Assembly: GCF_964355755.1 (NCBI RefSeq)
Contig: NC_092674.1
Coordinates: 22,658,001-22,722,000, forward strand
Origin: Antedon mediterranea
Lineage: Eukaryota; Echinodermata; Crinoidea; Comatulida; Antedonidae
DNA: 64,000 nucleotides
Reading direction: 5' to 3'
Part shown: piece after piece, positions 1 to 11,847 of the stretch
Numbering within the stretch: the stretch's first letter is position 1
Layout: every line of letters begins with the position of its first letter
The notes under the pieces: generated by a model
Database searches by the model: none
Seen by the model: only the letters and a program-made list of their open reading frames with translations
Told to the model about the DNA's origin: nothing
Translations under genes and position numbers: made by a program

Positions 1-1139
1 TGAACTACGCGGCTATCAATATTTAAATGCGCATGCTCATATGTGTTAATTGAATAGCAGGCCAAGCTGCCAATCGTTCGATATAAATCACAAAGTATCA
101 TTTATTCTCTTAAGTTCAACATCGGCGCTATATTATCAATAAAACGCATAATATAATTATAACGGATAACATTAAAACATAAAATGCATTACAGCTACGG
201 TCTTGCTATACGTTCATTATGGGTCAAAGAACTGACATCAGAATAGAAAGACGGCTATAAACCAAGAAGTACTGGTAGTTGTTCTTGATTCAGGCCTGGT
301 AATGTTGGTTGAAAAGTGTCCTACTGTTGTATTTGTAAATTTCATAATTTTAATATTAGCAGTTTTATAATCTATTTTCATGAACCTAAGCGCTTAAAAC
401 GGAGCGAATACAGTACTTGGCAAAATGACAGAGGACGCACAATTCAATATTTTGGCCCATTCGTAACATATAGATAACTCGACATTTAATCAGCTTTTTT
501 ATGGCACCAATATATTGATATATATAAAATTCAATAGGCGTGGTCTGTAAGTATATACTTATTAAAAACAAAATTTAAGGACAATAACTGGACGTGATTG
601 TGATTATGTGATACAGAATCTTTTAACTTATAGGCCTATTGAAACTGATCCACTATTTATGATGTTGATCACAATAGCGGATAATTAAACAGTTCAATAA
701 TCATAATCGTACAATGTTTGAGAACAATAATTTATAAGTAGAGAGTGGTTTCATTCAACATTTCAGAGTGGATATTGTTTAAAAACATTTATTTACTATG
801 AGTATGGGTCTAGTTTCGTAGTGCGTCCTAACACGAGACGAATTCGAATTGATGATTGTCAAACCCCAGTTAAACTGTGCTCTAGTGCCTGCAGAATTAC
901 CGTACGATAATTTTCGACAGAATGAAGGTAAGCACACTAAGGTTGTGTAACAACGTCCCCGTATGAAACAGCTGACGGAGACCTACTTTATTGAAACTTC
1001 ATTAAAGGTAATACTTTTCCAATTTCCGTTATTTCTAATTTGAACTGGTCAAATGCAAGTCATTGCTTTGTGCTTATACCCAGCCGATGGTTTATTGTGT
1101 TATAAAAATTAATAGATACACAGAAGCACTTTTTATTTA
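1..1139. other. No gene recognised
   Basis: AT-rich sequence with no open frame above 61 codons and no repeat I can place. One TAGGCCTA octamer lies near 631. Confidence 0.5.
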
Positions 1140-1600
1140 TTCAGTTTTCACGTGATTTTGTTTGCTTTAGGTTTAAGTTTACTGTAAGCCAGATTCGACG
1201 TTTTAATTACACTTCCAGTGATGTATGACTCTGATGATAAAAAAGTTTACCCTGCACATAAGATTTCCTCTAAGTTTTGGACGATATAGTTTTAAGATGT
1301 GTCTCCTGGTTCTGATGTTGTGAGACAATTTAAATAAAACTTTTGGATCAATATCCTCAAAGCCTTTCAAAATGTTGAAAGTTTTAATCAAATCTCCTCG
1401 TAGTCTTCTTGACCAGGACTGAATACAGTATTCCATATTTGGACAGATGTATGCCTTATACATGACCTGAAAACTTTCTTTGTCAATATTTTGTAATGTT
1501 CTTTTGACAGTTCTCAAATTATTCGTCGCTCTAGCTGCTGCTGTAGCTAGCACACTGTCGGCTTGGCTTGCAGCAGCTAGTGAAGATAACACTAATTAGA
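1140..1600 (-). mobile_element. CR1/jockey-type LINE, 3' end relic with internal deletion
   Basis: On the minus strand the frame at 1203-1592 shows the C-terminal end of a CR1-like reverse transcriptase ORF. A segment like TVKRTLQNIDKESFQVMYKA is followed by YICPNMEYCIQSW, matching the usual motif in which a polypeptide reaches 'hLEYxxQxW'. Then come RRLRGDLIKTFNILKGFEDI, NIRTRRHILKLYRP and NFFIIRVIHHW, the order seen at the CR1 C-terminus. The usual 40-50 residues between 'QSW' and 'RRLRGDL' are missing, so the copy carries an internal deletion that keeps the frame. Past the stop at 1203 the homology fades into gaataaataaa near 1140, probably the 3' UTR. Dead 5'-truncated copy. Confidence 0.72.
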
Positions 1601-2302
1601 AGTGTGAATAACTAAAACAACGCAAACTACATACTGCCGTACTTTGAGAAAAGGGCTTATCTACAAAAAGTTATATTTGAGTAAACGAGCAAAACGCGTT
1701 TTTGTTTATTATAAAATATGTTGATGTTTAAATGTTCATAGTAGATATTTTATTTCAATTTAAACATTTCTAGTTGGAAGGTTCATCAAACGGTTTTCTA
1801 TTTTGTGGCATTAATGGCAACAATTGATTAATAATGGCATTATTCTTAGCACGTTAGACCCCTCTTCGATTGTAATCGTTTTTTATTGTATGTTCCATTC
1901 ATGATGTTCTGCTACCTTCTTTTTAAGAAATTCACCAGAGGTGTATTCTTCATCGGTATGTTCTGTTTTCCAATACAATTTAGTTTCAACTTTCCTAAAA
2001 AGAACTTCTTTCAAATCGTGTAACTTCGGTACACCTTTTTTTGCTCGTTCCCTTTTCATTTTTAAAGTTTATAAATCTAGATATTCCATCTTGACGGCCT
2101 TCCCTGCAATATTAACAATTGTATTAAAATTGTCACCATCGTAAACGTTCTCTACTTTCCTCATACCCAATCCTATCTGGTGATTAAACGAATCGGCTGA
2201 CATAAAAGTATGTCCTGTCTCGAAATAGTTAAACAAATTTCATGTAATTCATCTTCTGTATTTACTTCATTTACTATTGCTGTAAACAAAATCCAGTTCT
2301 CT

Positions 2303-3640
2303 TTGTTATTTTATGTGGGTTCATCCCACTTTTATTTCCATATATAATGTTCTCATTTTCATTTCAATACACTATACATATTATTATATTTCATTTATTT
2401 ACATGTAATCAGATTGAACATACACATACCTGCAGATTTACATATTTCTTATCTTTTTTTTCAGATTTAACCAATTGTAAGAGATTGATTTTTTTTCTTT
2501 TTCCATTAAACTTAATATCTTTACTTTATAAATACAGAATGCTCCTAAAGTGTATAATTTATTTACGTAATTGTTGTCAGTTTCAAATAAAAGCCTTTTG
2601 AAAGAAAAAACAGGAATATGTATGCTTACTTCTCTAGTTATTCTGTCTATCTCCCTCCATAGACATTTTACTGTTATACACTCTGCTAACATATGTTTAT
2701 CATTCTCAATAAATTGCATATGTCACAATTTAGAGAATTTAAGGCTCAACTTATGTAATCTTTCATTTGTTTGCAATATTCTGTGCCACAATTTTAAATT
2801 AAAATGTGCCAGTTTTTTTTTTCTTTAAGACCAGAAACTTTCTTTACCCATATTTTGTTCCATGGCAGATTACCAAATATGGAATCCCACTTAACCTGTG
2901 CCGTTGGAGTAAAATATTGAACATCTATTATGAGTCTATATAATTGTCTAGACGTCATGTTTAAGACCTTATTGTTTGTAATAGGTATATCATCATTTAC
3001 ATTAATGTCGCATGTTGATTTTAAAATACATTTCCATTCTTTTGGAATGCCTTTTAATATACAAGAATATTCACTGATCCAATTTTGTGTACATCTTAAC
3101 CCTCTTTTTTTCTCTATCGCAGGCTTAAACACATTATTATTTATTACACCACTTATTTTTAAAAACCCTGGTCTAATCCAGTTACAGTTATATAACGGCT
3201 TCTTTTTAATACAGATAAATGCATTACCCCATAATGATTGATTAATAATATCATCATTATATTATTGGTTTCTTATTTAATCTATTATTGCAAGCATTAG
3301 CTACAGCCATAGAATTAATAACCGAGAGATAAAATGGTGGTACGGATATGTTACATGGAACTTTTGAGGTATATTTTAGGTTAATGATGTTGGGCCTATA
3401 TTTTCTATATACAATTTTGGTAAACATTTCTATTTGGCGTAATCATTTTCATACAGTCTCCTGTGCGCTATTGTTTTTACAATAGTAATTCTTTCAAAAA
3501 AAGTGAGGTGTCCGTTCTCCTATGTTTTTAGGGTATTTTTTAATGCATCAACTTTTTCTTTCCAATTCTTTTGACAACAATATTTCTTATCATGTCCAAC
3601 ATAGATACCTAATATCCGAATTGGTGTGGATGTCCAAGAA
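2303..3640 (-). mobile_element. L1/Tx1-type LINE, 3' third, degenerate
   Basis: Reading the minus strand from 3640 down, three frames together give the post-RT region of a Tx1/L1-like ORF2. First comes ILGIYVGHDKKYC followed by HLTFFERITIVKTIAH. Then LWGNAFICIKKKPLYNCNWI, EYSCILKGIPKEWKCIL (3040-3130), WDSIFGNLPWNKIW and finally ENDKHMLAECITVKCLWREI, the usual 'EHLFxxCxxxKxLWxxI' zinc-finger-like C-terminal block at 2640-2720. Several frameshifts and stops break it. After the ORF an AT-rich 3' UTR runs to about 2303 and contains the hairpin GTGGGTTCATCCCAC (2315-2329). A 5'-truncated dead copy; the reverse transcriptase core is missing. Confidence 0.75.
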
Positions 3641-3644
3641 ATGT

Positions 3645-3900
3645 ATTTCATAATATTCATAACTTAACAAAATGTCTTAACACATTCACTTAGCGTAGAC
3701 CTATTCATTTTCATAAACATATTCATTTCTTATCACAATTCATATTCTAGCATATTCATTTCTTAACATAATCATTTTAGCAAAGGCCTATACATTTCTT
3801 AACACAATATATATTGTAGCATATTCATTTCTTAACACAATTCATATTGTAGCATATTCATTTCTTAACACAATTCATATTCTAGCATATTCATGTTTTA
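3645..3900. repeat. Minisatellite, 33-bp unit
   Basis: agcatattcatttcttaaca followed by caattcatattgt repeats with exact 33-base spacing at 3851 and 3884. More diverged units extend back to about 3645. The unit is AT-rich and directly follows the 5' limit of the L1 relic at 3640. Confidence 0.75.
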
Positions 3901-4516
3901 ACAACAGGGTGATTAGCCATTTGGTCTTTGATCTTAACACTGTCTACACTCAGGTATTTTTCTTGCAATCATTGTTATTGAGTGGATCAGAGTTATCATT
4001 TGAGTATTTCTCCAGACGAGCCGGCAGCCTTCTGTACATCTTTGACGATCCTTCCCTCTGTGTGTGTTGCATATAAAAGTTCCTTCAACTCCAAGAGATG
4101 TAAAAAGAAGTCCTTTAAGTAAAGGTACAGATACACCAATAAGCTTTAAAATGTATGGTCTAAATAGAGATTGTGAAGTAAGTCCAAATGTTTGCCAAGT
4201 TGGGATATTTAAAGATCGGTCAGACTCCAGTTATAATCTTCTGGATCTTCTGAACCAGCAATTGCCCCGTCCTTCAGTAAAGGATATGGATCTGAGCTCC
4301 TCACTAAGTATATGGACTCTTCCAAATGCCTTCATATATCGGTTTCTAATGACATCTCGAAAATAAGAGGCGAGGGAGGGTCTTCTGCTAGTACAGTAGT
4401 TCTGTCCAACTCAAACATGTGTTTATGGCACCCTACACCATCTAACGAATAGTTAAACCTATCTGGAATTTACCTTGCGACTAAATTAGTGCGTGAGCTT
4501 CAGTTTTATTGGTTCT

Positions 4517-5161
4517 TTAAGCGTACCATCTCAATCTCGAGTCCATACGTTCCGACTTCTTCATATTTCTTTTAATCATGTTAAATCTCAGGGCTTCTAG
4601 TCGTGCAATCTGAATTTGCTTACCATCACTATCCTTTTCGATGTCTACTTTAATATTGCAAAAGCATTTGGAGTAATTGAACAATGTGTTCTTTTGTTGA
4701 TACATTCTCATTGTAATTTGGTGCGATTTCTCCCTTTTCACCGAACACCTCATCTAAAAACCTAGAATCTCCTGACAAAAATACTCTAGACTGCTTGCCT
4801 GAATCATGGTTGTTTTGGATGTCTTGTACCCATTTATTCAACCAGCCTGGAGCTCCACATTCAGCCCCAATGTTTGCCTCTAGATTATACCTTTTGTCAT
4901 CTCCAGAATAATAGAAATTGGCCAACTGTCATCTGTTCCATGTTATTTTATACCATGCAAAGCCTGTTCATTATTAATGCAACTAAGAGTGATGCAGAAG
5001 CTCTCTGCTCCCTTCCGATGTTTCGAGCATCACTCACAACTTCCAGAATTCTTTCTCATCTAGATAATAGTATGAAGATAATATCAACATTGTTACGACC
5101 ACTTTTGGCCTATGTCGAAATACCTAAAATAAAACAACGAGGTTTCGAACAAACAATATAG
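4517..5161 (-). pseudogene. Unrecognised degenerate coding relic
   Basis: On the minus strand two overlapping frames plus a third with one stop together give about 200 residues of normal-looking protein. One piece reads ERILEVVSDARNIGREQRAS, the next (4650-4925) includes AECGAPGWLNKWVQDIQNNH and VFLSGDSRFLDEVFGEKGEI, and the last (4517-4753) IQIARLEALRFNMIKRNMKK. The G+C is above that of the neighbourhood. Frameshifts lie near 4900 and 4700. I do not recognise the family; a transposon-encoded protein or a captured gene fragment are both possible, and chance cannot be excluded. Confidence 0.3.
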
Positions 5162-7235
5162 CCAGCACACAAAGTACTATGCAGGAAGCACGAGCTCCAT
5201 TTAATTTCCTTTCCCGATGCATTACAATACAACAAAACTATACCGTTATACAATACGAATAATACCGAGTAGTGGTTAGCCTAGGCACTCGTACAGTCCA
5301 ATTGCAACGTTTTCATTCTCATTGTCGTTGCCTAGCTTCCAGTCTCAATCAAAATCTTAAAATTCACTGCAATTAACTTTACTCCGTTATTCCTTAGTCG
5401 TTTTCAAGTGATTTCTATCTGGCACTCTCACATCCACTGTATTATTTCTTCTATAGATAGCCTACCATCTCTAACTTTTACCGTCTCATGAGTGTGCTCG
5501 CTCCCTAGCCTTGTACACCTAACACAGCTTTCCAAAAATACCGCGCATCAAAACGCTCCATTCTAATTCTTCCACTTGATTATTATCGTGACACCTGACT
5601 ATCGTAACACGTAACAATCAATTCGAATCCTGTTGCAATTCTTGGTCGCAGAACTGCATTACGTTTATGTTTCAAGCGCTTTGAAGATTTTGCAACTTCA
5701 TATGTAGATGGGAAGAAACCTGGCAACTTTCTTCGTAATTCTGTAATCATTGCATAACAACAGAATAGTCTATGATAGGCTAATACGATTTTCTGATGCT
5801 TTTACATTTTTCTTACAAAGAAGCAGCTGTGAGTGATATTTGGGTCCTTCTAACCTTCTGCTTTAGTTTAAACTGTAAGGCATTAATACCTTTGACATGT
5901 AAATTGTTTTCAAAACCAGCCTATCCATACCTTAAATGATAATCAAAAATCTTCGCAAACTCTGAAATATGCAAATACGGCATATCATCAATTACTTCAA
6001 ATTGAGACTAACTTATTGGTACTTCTGACATCATCAGTTCTTCAAAGTTGTCTTTTTTTTCTTTGTATTTATATGTTTTAGGCCTACATAAACAGTCTGT
6101 TCGAAATAAAAGTTGAATTGTAGAGGAACTATTGTTTTTTTTCTTTCATGGGAACAACCTACCTTCATTATTTCTCTCCTCCCCACCCTCCTTTTTTGTC
6201 ATTACTTATGTTGAGATACTCTTAAATATTAGTTGACACCATTAATAAGAGTGAATGTGTTAAAATGATAAAAGGTCTAATACTTGTATTATCCATTATA
6301 TTAATTGAAATGAAATAAATCAAATCAAAGAAAGAAAGATCATTCAATGTTTTTCTTTTACACGAGACAATTTGATCTCGGCTTCAGTTATATTACATGG
6401 ATATTCATTTAATTGAATTTAACCTTAAGAGAAAATAACTTCCAAATTAATTTTACATCGTGTTTGCGTTTATCATTTTGCAAACATATAAATACAGAAA
6501 GAAGTAACGACAATAGTTCATTTACAATTTTTTCTTTTTGCCATTCCTACAATAATGTATTTAATGTTATCTCTTGTATTTCAACAAACGTTTTTTAATT
6601 TAAATTAAATTTGTTAAAATAAATTTCAATTTTCAATACCGTCAGTAATGTCACGTATCACTCCTTGCAAGTTTCCAGATTGTTAATCTTTTGTTACTAG
6701 GTAGAATACGATGCAACAACTTATAATTAACCTGTGCGATTGCTGTATTATATTTCATGCAATTTACACGATTATTTCAAACTTTATCCCAGTTAATATA
6801 ATTGTAATTTAGCTTCAAACACCATTTAATTTGTGATATTAAAGCATTATACTGATACTAATGATCAAATGGTTATAATATAGAAAGTTGCTTTACGTTT
6901 AATTTTAAACAGAAAATTAAATAATTTTTTGTCTTTTAAAACAAACAATTGCTTGTATTTTACAAACCATTGTTTGTAGGAAAGAATAAGTATTGTGTCA
7001 GACGGCGCCCGGTGGAATACTTGTTTTTCCTAATAATGTGATTATCATTATATTTATATTAAACATATATAACAAATCAACATATATCAAATAAACATAA
7101 TATATAACATAATTAACTTGTCATTTATTAAAAAATATTGGATGAATGTAACTACTATCTTTCTTCAGAAACTTGAAAACAGCCGAATAATGTGTATTTG
7201 GTACGGTAACTAATAATAAGTCTGTTTTCTTGGCT
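5162..7235. other. No gene recognised
   Basis: AT-rich. A LINE-like 3' tail (aaataaatcaaatcaaagaa) lies near 6312-6331 and a T-rich stretch at 6050-6190. Nothing else is identifiable. Confidence 0.5.
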
Positions 7236-7330
7236 TAGGTTCCCACTTGAACGCAACGCGAATGCGCCACAAGTCTGCGCCGGATCATCCGAACTGTCGC
7301 TAGTGGCTAGTCGTTGCGTGGGAATCAAAC
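7236..7330. mobile_element. Fold-back element related to family B
   Basis: ggttcccacttgaacgcaac on the left and cgttgcgtgggaatcaaac on the right form inverted ends around a small core palindrome (cggatcatccg). It is notably GC- and CpG-rich against its background. The CCAAT arms of the other copies are absent, so membership of family B is tentative. Confidence 0.5.
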
Positions 7331-7754
7331 GAAGCCTTACCGATTATAAATAGTTTTCAGGCAATATAAGTTCTTGGAACTTTATCATCTAAAAAAGATC
7401 GTCCCCACATTCAAACAGAAATTGCGAGAGCGACGTGTCGGCGTTTTTGGTCGCAATGTTGAACTCAGACTGTGTTAATTTTCTTCTTTTACGTGTTAAT
7501 AAGTTTCAGGGAATTAATCACACCTCGTCTTTGCTGCTTGTAATTTATCACACAGCTGCACAGGCCTATTTGCGGAATTGCATAATAAAAAAGACCACTA
7601 AATGTCAGAAAATAAATCTATAAGAATTAGTAGAATTAAGAATTAAACAAAATACGTTTTTTATACAGCACTGGTGTTTTTTTCAACCTTGACTTAATAA
7701 TTTAGATAGTAGATACTAAATGAAAGAAAGTGTAATCTCGTGCTGCAGAATAAA

Positions 7755-7808
7755 TTAATTATCTTTTTGAGGATCAATAAAAGTTATCTTATCTTATCTT
7801 ATCTTACC
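7755..7808 (+). mobile_element. LINE 3' end with (TTATC)n tail
   Basis: tttgaggatcaataaaag is followed by four copies of ttatc. A short tandem tail after an AATAAA-like word is typical of CR1/RTE-like LINE 3' ends. The body upstream is not recognisable. Confidence 0.5.
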
Positions 7809-8746
7809 TTATTATTGTAAAATAATAACTTTTTTACAGATGAGGCCCCCTGTAATTGATAATTGTAATAAATGCAACGATACTACTTGACTGGATTAAA
7901 TTAAAATAAAAACAATATTGACCAATCGAATATAGTAATGTTTATAAAAAAAATATCATTGGTAGCCTACCCGGAACATGTTGTCCAACATGTTGAATCG
8001 AGAAAAAAAATGATTCTTATAAAATCGTAATTTTAAAAGTTAATCAGAAGTGCATTTTCATTGGAGTTTTGGTTAAATGTAACTATACTTGTTCAAAATC
8101 ATTATTTTTGTTAAAAGTAATTAACGTAATTAACATTTTCATAAATAGCCTAGGCCTATTCAAAGTTTGATTTTATTCATCTTAATTTTTTTATTATTTT
8201 GGAGACAATACATCTTTAATTATATTGAGATGCAAATAAATCAAATTCCTTTTTTTTTTTCAATTAACAACTTAATATGTATGTAATTCAATATTTTATT
8301 TATTCGGAAAGATTGTTGAAATCTACGTAAATGAAATCAGTTCTTTATAGAATAATGACATCTCATTTAAAAAGTTATTATTCTTATATAAGACAATTAC
8401 ACTTACATATCGCATTGAAGGAAATTTATATTGATGACATTATATTGTTAATAATGATCTTAGTTTTATAAGGTATGACAATAGCTTTCAATTTTCGTAA
8501 TGTATTGCCGTAACCTTACAATCTATGCTGAAAGTCACAACAGGCCTACATTGTGAGGTTCAGGTACAGGCATCAATTTTATATATAATATTTGGTTAAA
8601 TGTACATATATCAAATATGTACGACAAAAAGCATACATTTCCCTGGTCAAATTATACAGAATTTGGTAAAATTGTGCTAAAAAAACCAGATTATCAATTT
8701 TTTTTTTCAGTACGGTAGTTAGGTCGGTAGTTTAACCTGATACAAT

Positions 8747-9110
8747 ATTTTTTTTTCTTCTCTTTTGTGGCGTGAACCACCACCTTTATTCTTTCATATC
8801 ATAATTAAATACATTACAAATAAATCAGTAATATCTGTCTTCATATGTTCTTTCTTTAATTATATTGTTTTCCGTTAATATTCTACATTTTTCTTTATAT
8901 TTTTCTGCTCAAAAAAAAATATCAGTAATTTTTGTAAATTTTAGTTTTTCACACATTGTTTCCAATATTATCCTCCTGCTTTCATGGTTTGTTATATTTA
9001 TTCACATTGTACACAGACAATATACATACCGTATTGTTTCATACCCTTTTAATTGATAACATTTATATACATCTTATAGACATTATATACAGAGATATAA
9101 AACAACGTTT

Positions 9111-9134
<24 letters not shown>
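8747..9134 (-). mobile_element. 388-bp retro-insertion with 13-bp target duplication
   Basis: The direct repeat aacctgatacaat occurs at 8734-8746 and 9135-9147 and brackets this segment. Read on the minus strand, the insert ends in ggtggttcacgccac, a GTGG...CCAC hairpin (8767-8780 on +), followed by an A-rich tail, as expected of a LINE-mobilised 3' end. The other end is a 26-base A run on + (9111-9136), i.e. poly-T at the 5' end on the minus strand. That is odd and may reflect twin priming. No intact ORF. Confidence 0.75.
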
Positions 9135-9142
<8 letters not shown>

Positions 9143-10135
9143 ACAATCTTATATCTGGAAAAAAAACGTAAAAGTCTTAATATACACAATAATTTCCACA
9201 TGACGCAATAGAGACTCGAACTGCTGACGTAATATTATTAGCCCACTGTAAGGGTACCGAATGAAAAACATTATGTTTTTGTTGTTGTCTTATAACACAC
9301 CTACAGTCCTAAGTAAATTCTTTATTTAAATTAAATTAAACAGCGCAAAACTTGCTCCTTCCATTCTAAATCGGGTGTCTGGGCATGGAAAAAATTCTGC
9401 GATCAGAATTTTCCCGCATAACAGAACAATTAGGCCTATTGACGCACTCTACAGGTTGGTTTAAATTGTCACATAATGTATCGGTCTATCGCGTGGCGCC
9501 AAAAATCTTCACATTTTTACAAAAACATGTAATTGATTAGTACTAATATTGAATATAATTTACTGTTGAGAGGGACGAATTAACCAATGTTACAAAATCA
9601 ACCAATCAAATTACAGAAATAGGTTAGGCAAAGTTTGTGGTTCATGAACAAAAACAGTCACTGTTAGGGGATGTTCTCTAATCTCCATAAGATACAGTTA
9701 TATACATAGGCTTATTATTTAATTTCATAATAGTATCACCAGCATATTATCAAATTATACAATAAGCTCGTGTATACAAGTAATATAATTATTATATTAA
9801 GGAATATAAATAGATCAACATAATAAAGATCTCATTTTCTTTTGAAAATGTATTGACTTAGTAGGCTTTAGTGCCTAAATGTAATTTATTTTAATAATAC
9901 GCGCAGGTTTAACGTGTTGCGTGGCATATTACATTTATATTTTATAACGTTAACACTACACTTAATCTTTTATTAATTAAATATTCATAATAATTATATT
10001 TCTGTTATTAACCTAATTTTGTTTTGTCTCCTATCGATCGCACCATAAATATTCCTTTGGCATGTTTTTAAATTGGTGCCTTACTTTGTATTTTATATTT
10101 AATTAATAAATAGATGTAGGTTTGAAGCGTGCGAG

Positions 10136-10243
10136 AAGACAATCTTGAATTAATATCAACACCTAAATTGATCTTCCATTCTCGTTAAACATAATATATT
10201 TTCTCAAAGACTAACATTTCGTCTTCCTATACCACCATTTATA
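10136..10243. repeat. Direct repeat, left copy (flanks the GC-rich module)
   Basis: agacaatcttgaattaatat, acctaaattgatcttccatt, aacataatatattttctc and ctaacatttcgtcttcctat match 10616-10722 at about 85% by eye. Confidence 0.75.
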
Positions 10244-10309
10244 CAATAGGTATACATTATTTCGTTGATTGATTGAATTGAAATATATATTTATACTGGG
10301 TAACTTCTT

Positions 10310-10560
10310 CAGTCAAAGACTTGTCTCCCAGAGGGCCCAGTTGGTGATCAGTGGCTGTGATGTACTAATACACCGGGGTAACCCCCTACTCTTCTCGAAA
10401 GATGTACTAGGTTCTTTAAAGTGCACACGAGCTAGATGTGTACACTGGACCTACGGTTTATAGTCCTTATCCGAGAAGACTCGTTCTACCACCAGAACCA
10501 TGGAGTGAGTGAGCCTCGAACCCCTGCCAAATGTTATGGCTACGTAATTACGTTGACAAG
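10310..10560. repeat. GC-rich conserved-looking module
   Basis: About 250 bp near 50% G+C in an AT-rich setting, with phrases such as caccggggtaaccccctact, agtgcacacgagctagatgt and ccttatccgagaagactcg. I have the impression that closely similar phrases occur as dispersed repeats in several invertebrate genomes, but I cannot check that. Open frames (10269-10463, 10436-10675) run through it without recognisable domains. Confidence 0.5.
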
Positions 10561-10615
10561 TTTTAAATTTGAGGTTTTATATTATTATTTCTGTAAATGT
10601 TGTAAGGTGGTGTTG

Positions 10616-10722
10616 AGACAATCTTACATTAATATTAACACCTATAAATTGATCTCCCATTCTCATTTAACATAATATGTTTTCTTTTACACTAACATTT
10701 CGTTTTCCTATACCCACCTTAA
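10616..10722. repeat. Direct repeat, right copy
   Basis: This is the partner of 10136-10243, 480 bases downstream. Just beyond it lies the hairpin-tailed 3' end at 10741-10795, which has no counterpart next to the left copy. Confidence 0.75.
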
Positions 10723-10740
10723 TATCATCTATAAAACTGA

Positions 10741-10795
10741 ATAAATAAAGGTGGTGGTGAACCACAAAAGATAAAATAAAAAATGTAAAAAAAAT
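10741..10795 (+). mobile_element. 3' end of a hairpin-tailed LINE/SINE
   Basis: aaataaag is followed by the hairpin GTGGTGGTGAACCAC (10751-10765) and then an A-rich tail (aaaagataaaataaaaaa). It closely matches the reverse complement of 8755-8790. The 5' extent is unclear; it may include the direct repeat that ends near 10722. Confidence 0.5.
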
Positions 10796-11524
10796 CTTTA
10801 AAACTGTTAATTTTATTTGCTTAACTTTCTTCACCTTTAAATCAGAATACAGTATCAACGGTTAAACAAAGCGGTTTTACAAAACAAACAGAACAAAAAT
10901 AATATTAAAAGAAAATTCATTCAGTATTACTCGTTCAGCCTAATACGAAATGAACGAAACGTGATGCATAATTAACCAATCAAATGACAAGAATACACCC
11001 ACATGTGTTACATAACATCGTTATATAACACAATCGCGTCAACAGTTATTGACAAATTCAGTATTAGTATGATGACCAATCATTTTAAAGACGTGAGCAT
11101 GTGAATTGTTTTATTTTTCTTTCAGTCTACGTAAATATTTCGTTATTTATGTACACTATTACAAGACGTAAAGAAGCTTATGTTAAATCATTTCTAAATT
11201 TAGAAGCAATAATACAAAAAGAACACAATTAATGTGAAATATATCTCAACAGATCTCGGCTATACAGCATGGAATGTGAGGGGTATTAACATATATCTTC
11301 ATATCACCAATAAGCTGTGTAATTTGTTCGTCATATATAAAACTACAGTACGGTAATATTTTAGCTATAGGCATCTAGTTTCCGTCTCATTGGTCAAAAT
11401 ACACATTGTTTCTATAGCTATACAATAAACAATCTGTTTTAATTTTCTTGCTCATAAAAGCGTGTTTCTTCTTTCTCATCTTGGGAAGTGACCATTTTTT
11501 TATCATGGCTATTCACGTGTTTGA

Positions 11525-11573
11525 CATGATCAAAGATCGGTCTGACAACTTCTCAGACCGATCTTTGATCATG
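11525..11573. repeat. Perfect 21-base inverted repeat
   Basis: Arms at 11525-11545 and 11553-11573 (starting catgatcaaagatcggtctg) pair without mismatch over a 7-base loop. The phrase 'atcatggct(a/g)ttcacg' occurs on both sides (11502, 11569) and again near 11644, and the core aaagatcggt is echoed inverted at 11631-11641, so a small local family surrounds it. Confidence 0.85.
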
Positions 11574-11809
11574 GCTGTTCACGGTTGTTCTTCTTTTGCA
11601 TCCTATGTTAGTAACTTAAGTAGTCAGACCACCGATCTTTAACCATGGCTATTCCCCTGCACATGGTTAGACACGATTTTTAGTTTGTCTCACTTGCTTC
11701 GATCTGAAACTAACTTTAGATGATTTACTTATTATACTAAATGATGAATGTGTATGAGTTGAATGGCTAAAATATATTCAATTAATACTTCGCTGCTTAT
11801 TTGATGTGG

Positions 11810-11847
11810 AAAAGACGGTTCGGAGTTTTTTTAAACCGTCTTTTTTT
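11810..11847. repeat. Hairpin with T tract
   Basis: aaaagacggtt and aaccgtctttttt pair over a 13-base loop and run into seven Ts. It looks like an intrinsic terminator, but in this animal context it is more likely a small inverted repeat or pol III-type stop. Confidence 0.4.

Noticed and set aside
11810-11847. Rho-independent bacterial terminator
   Set aside because: The hairpin plus T tract fits by shape only; the window is animal DNA with no bacterial genes.
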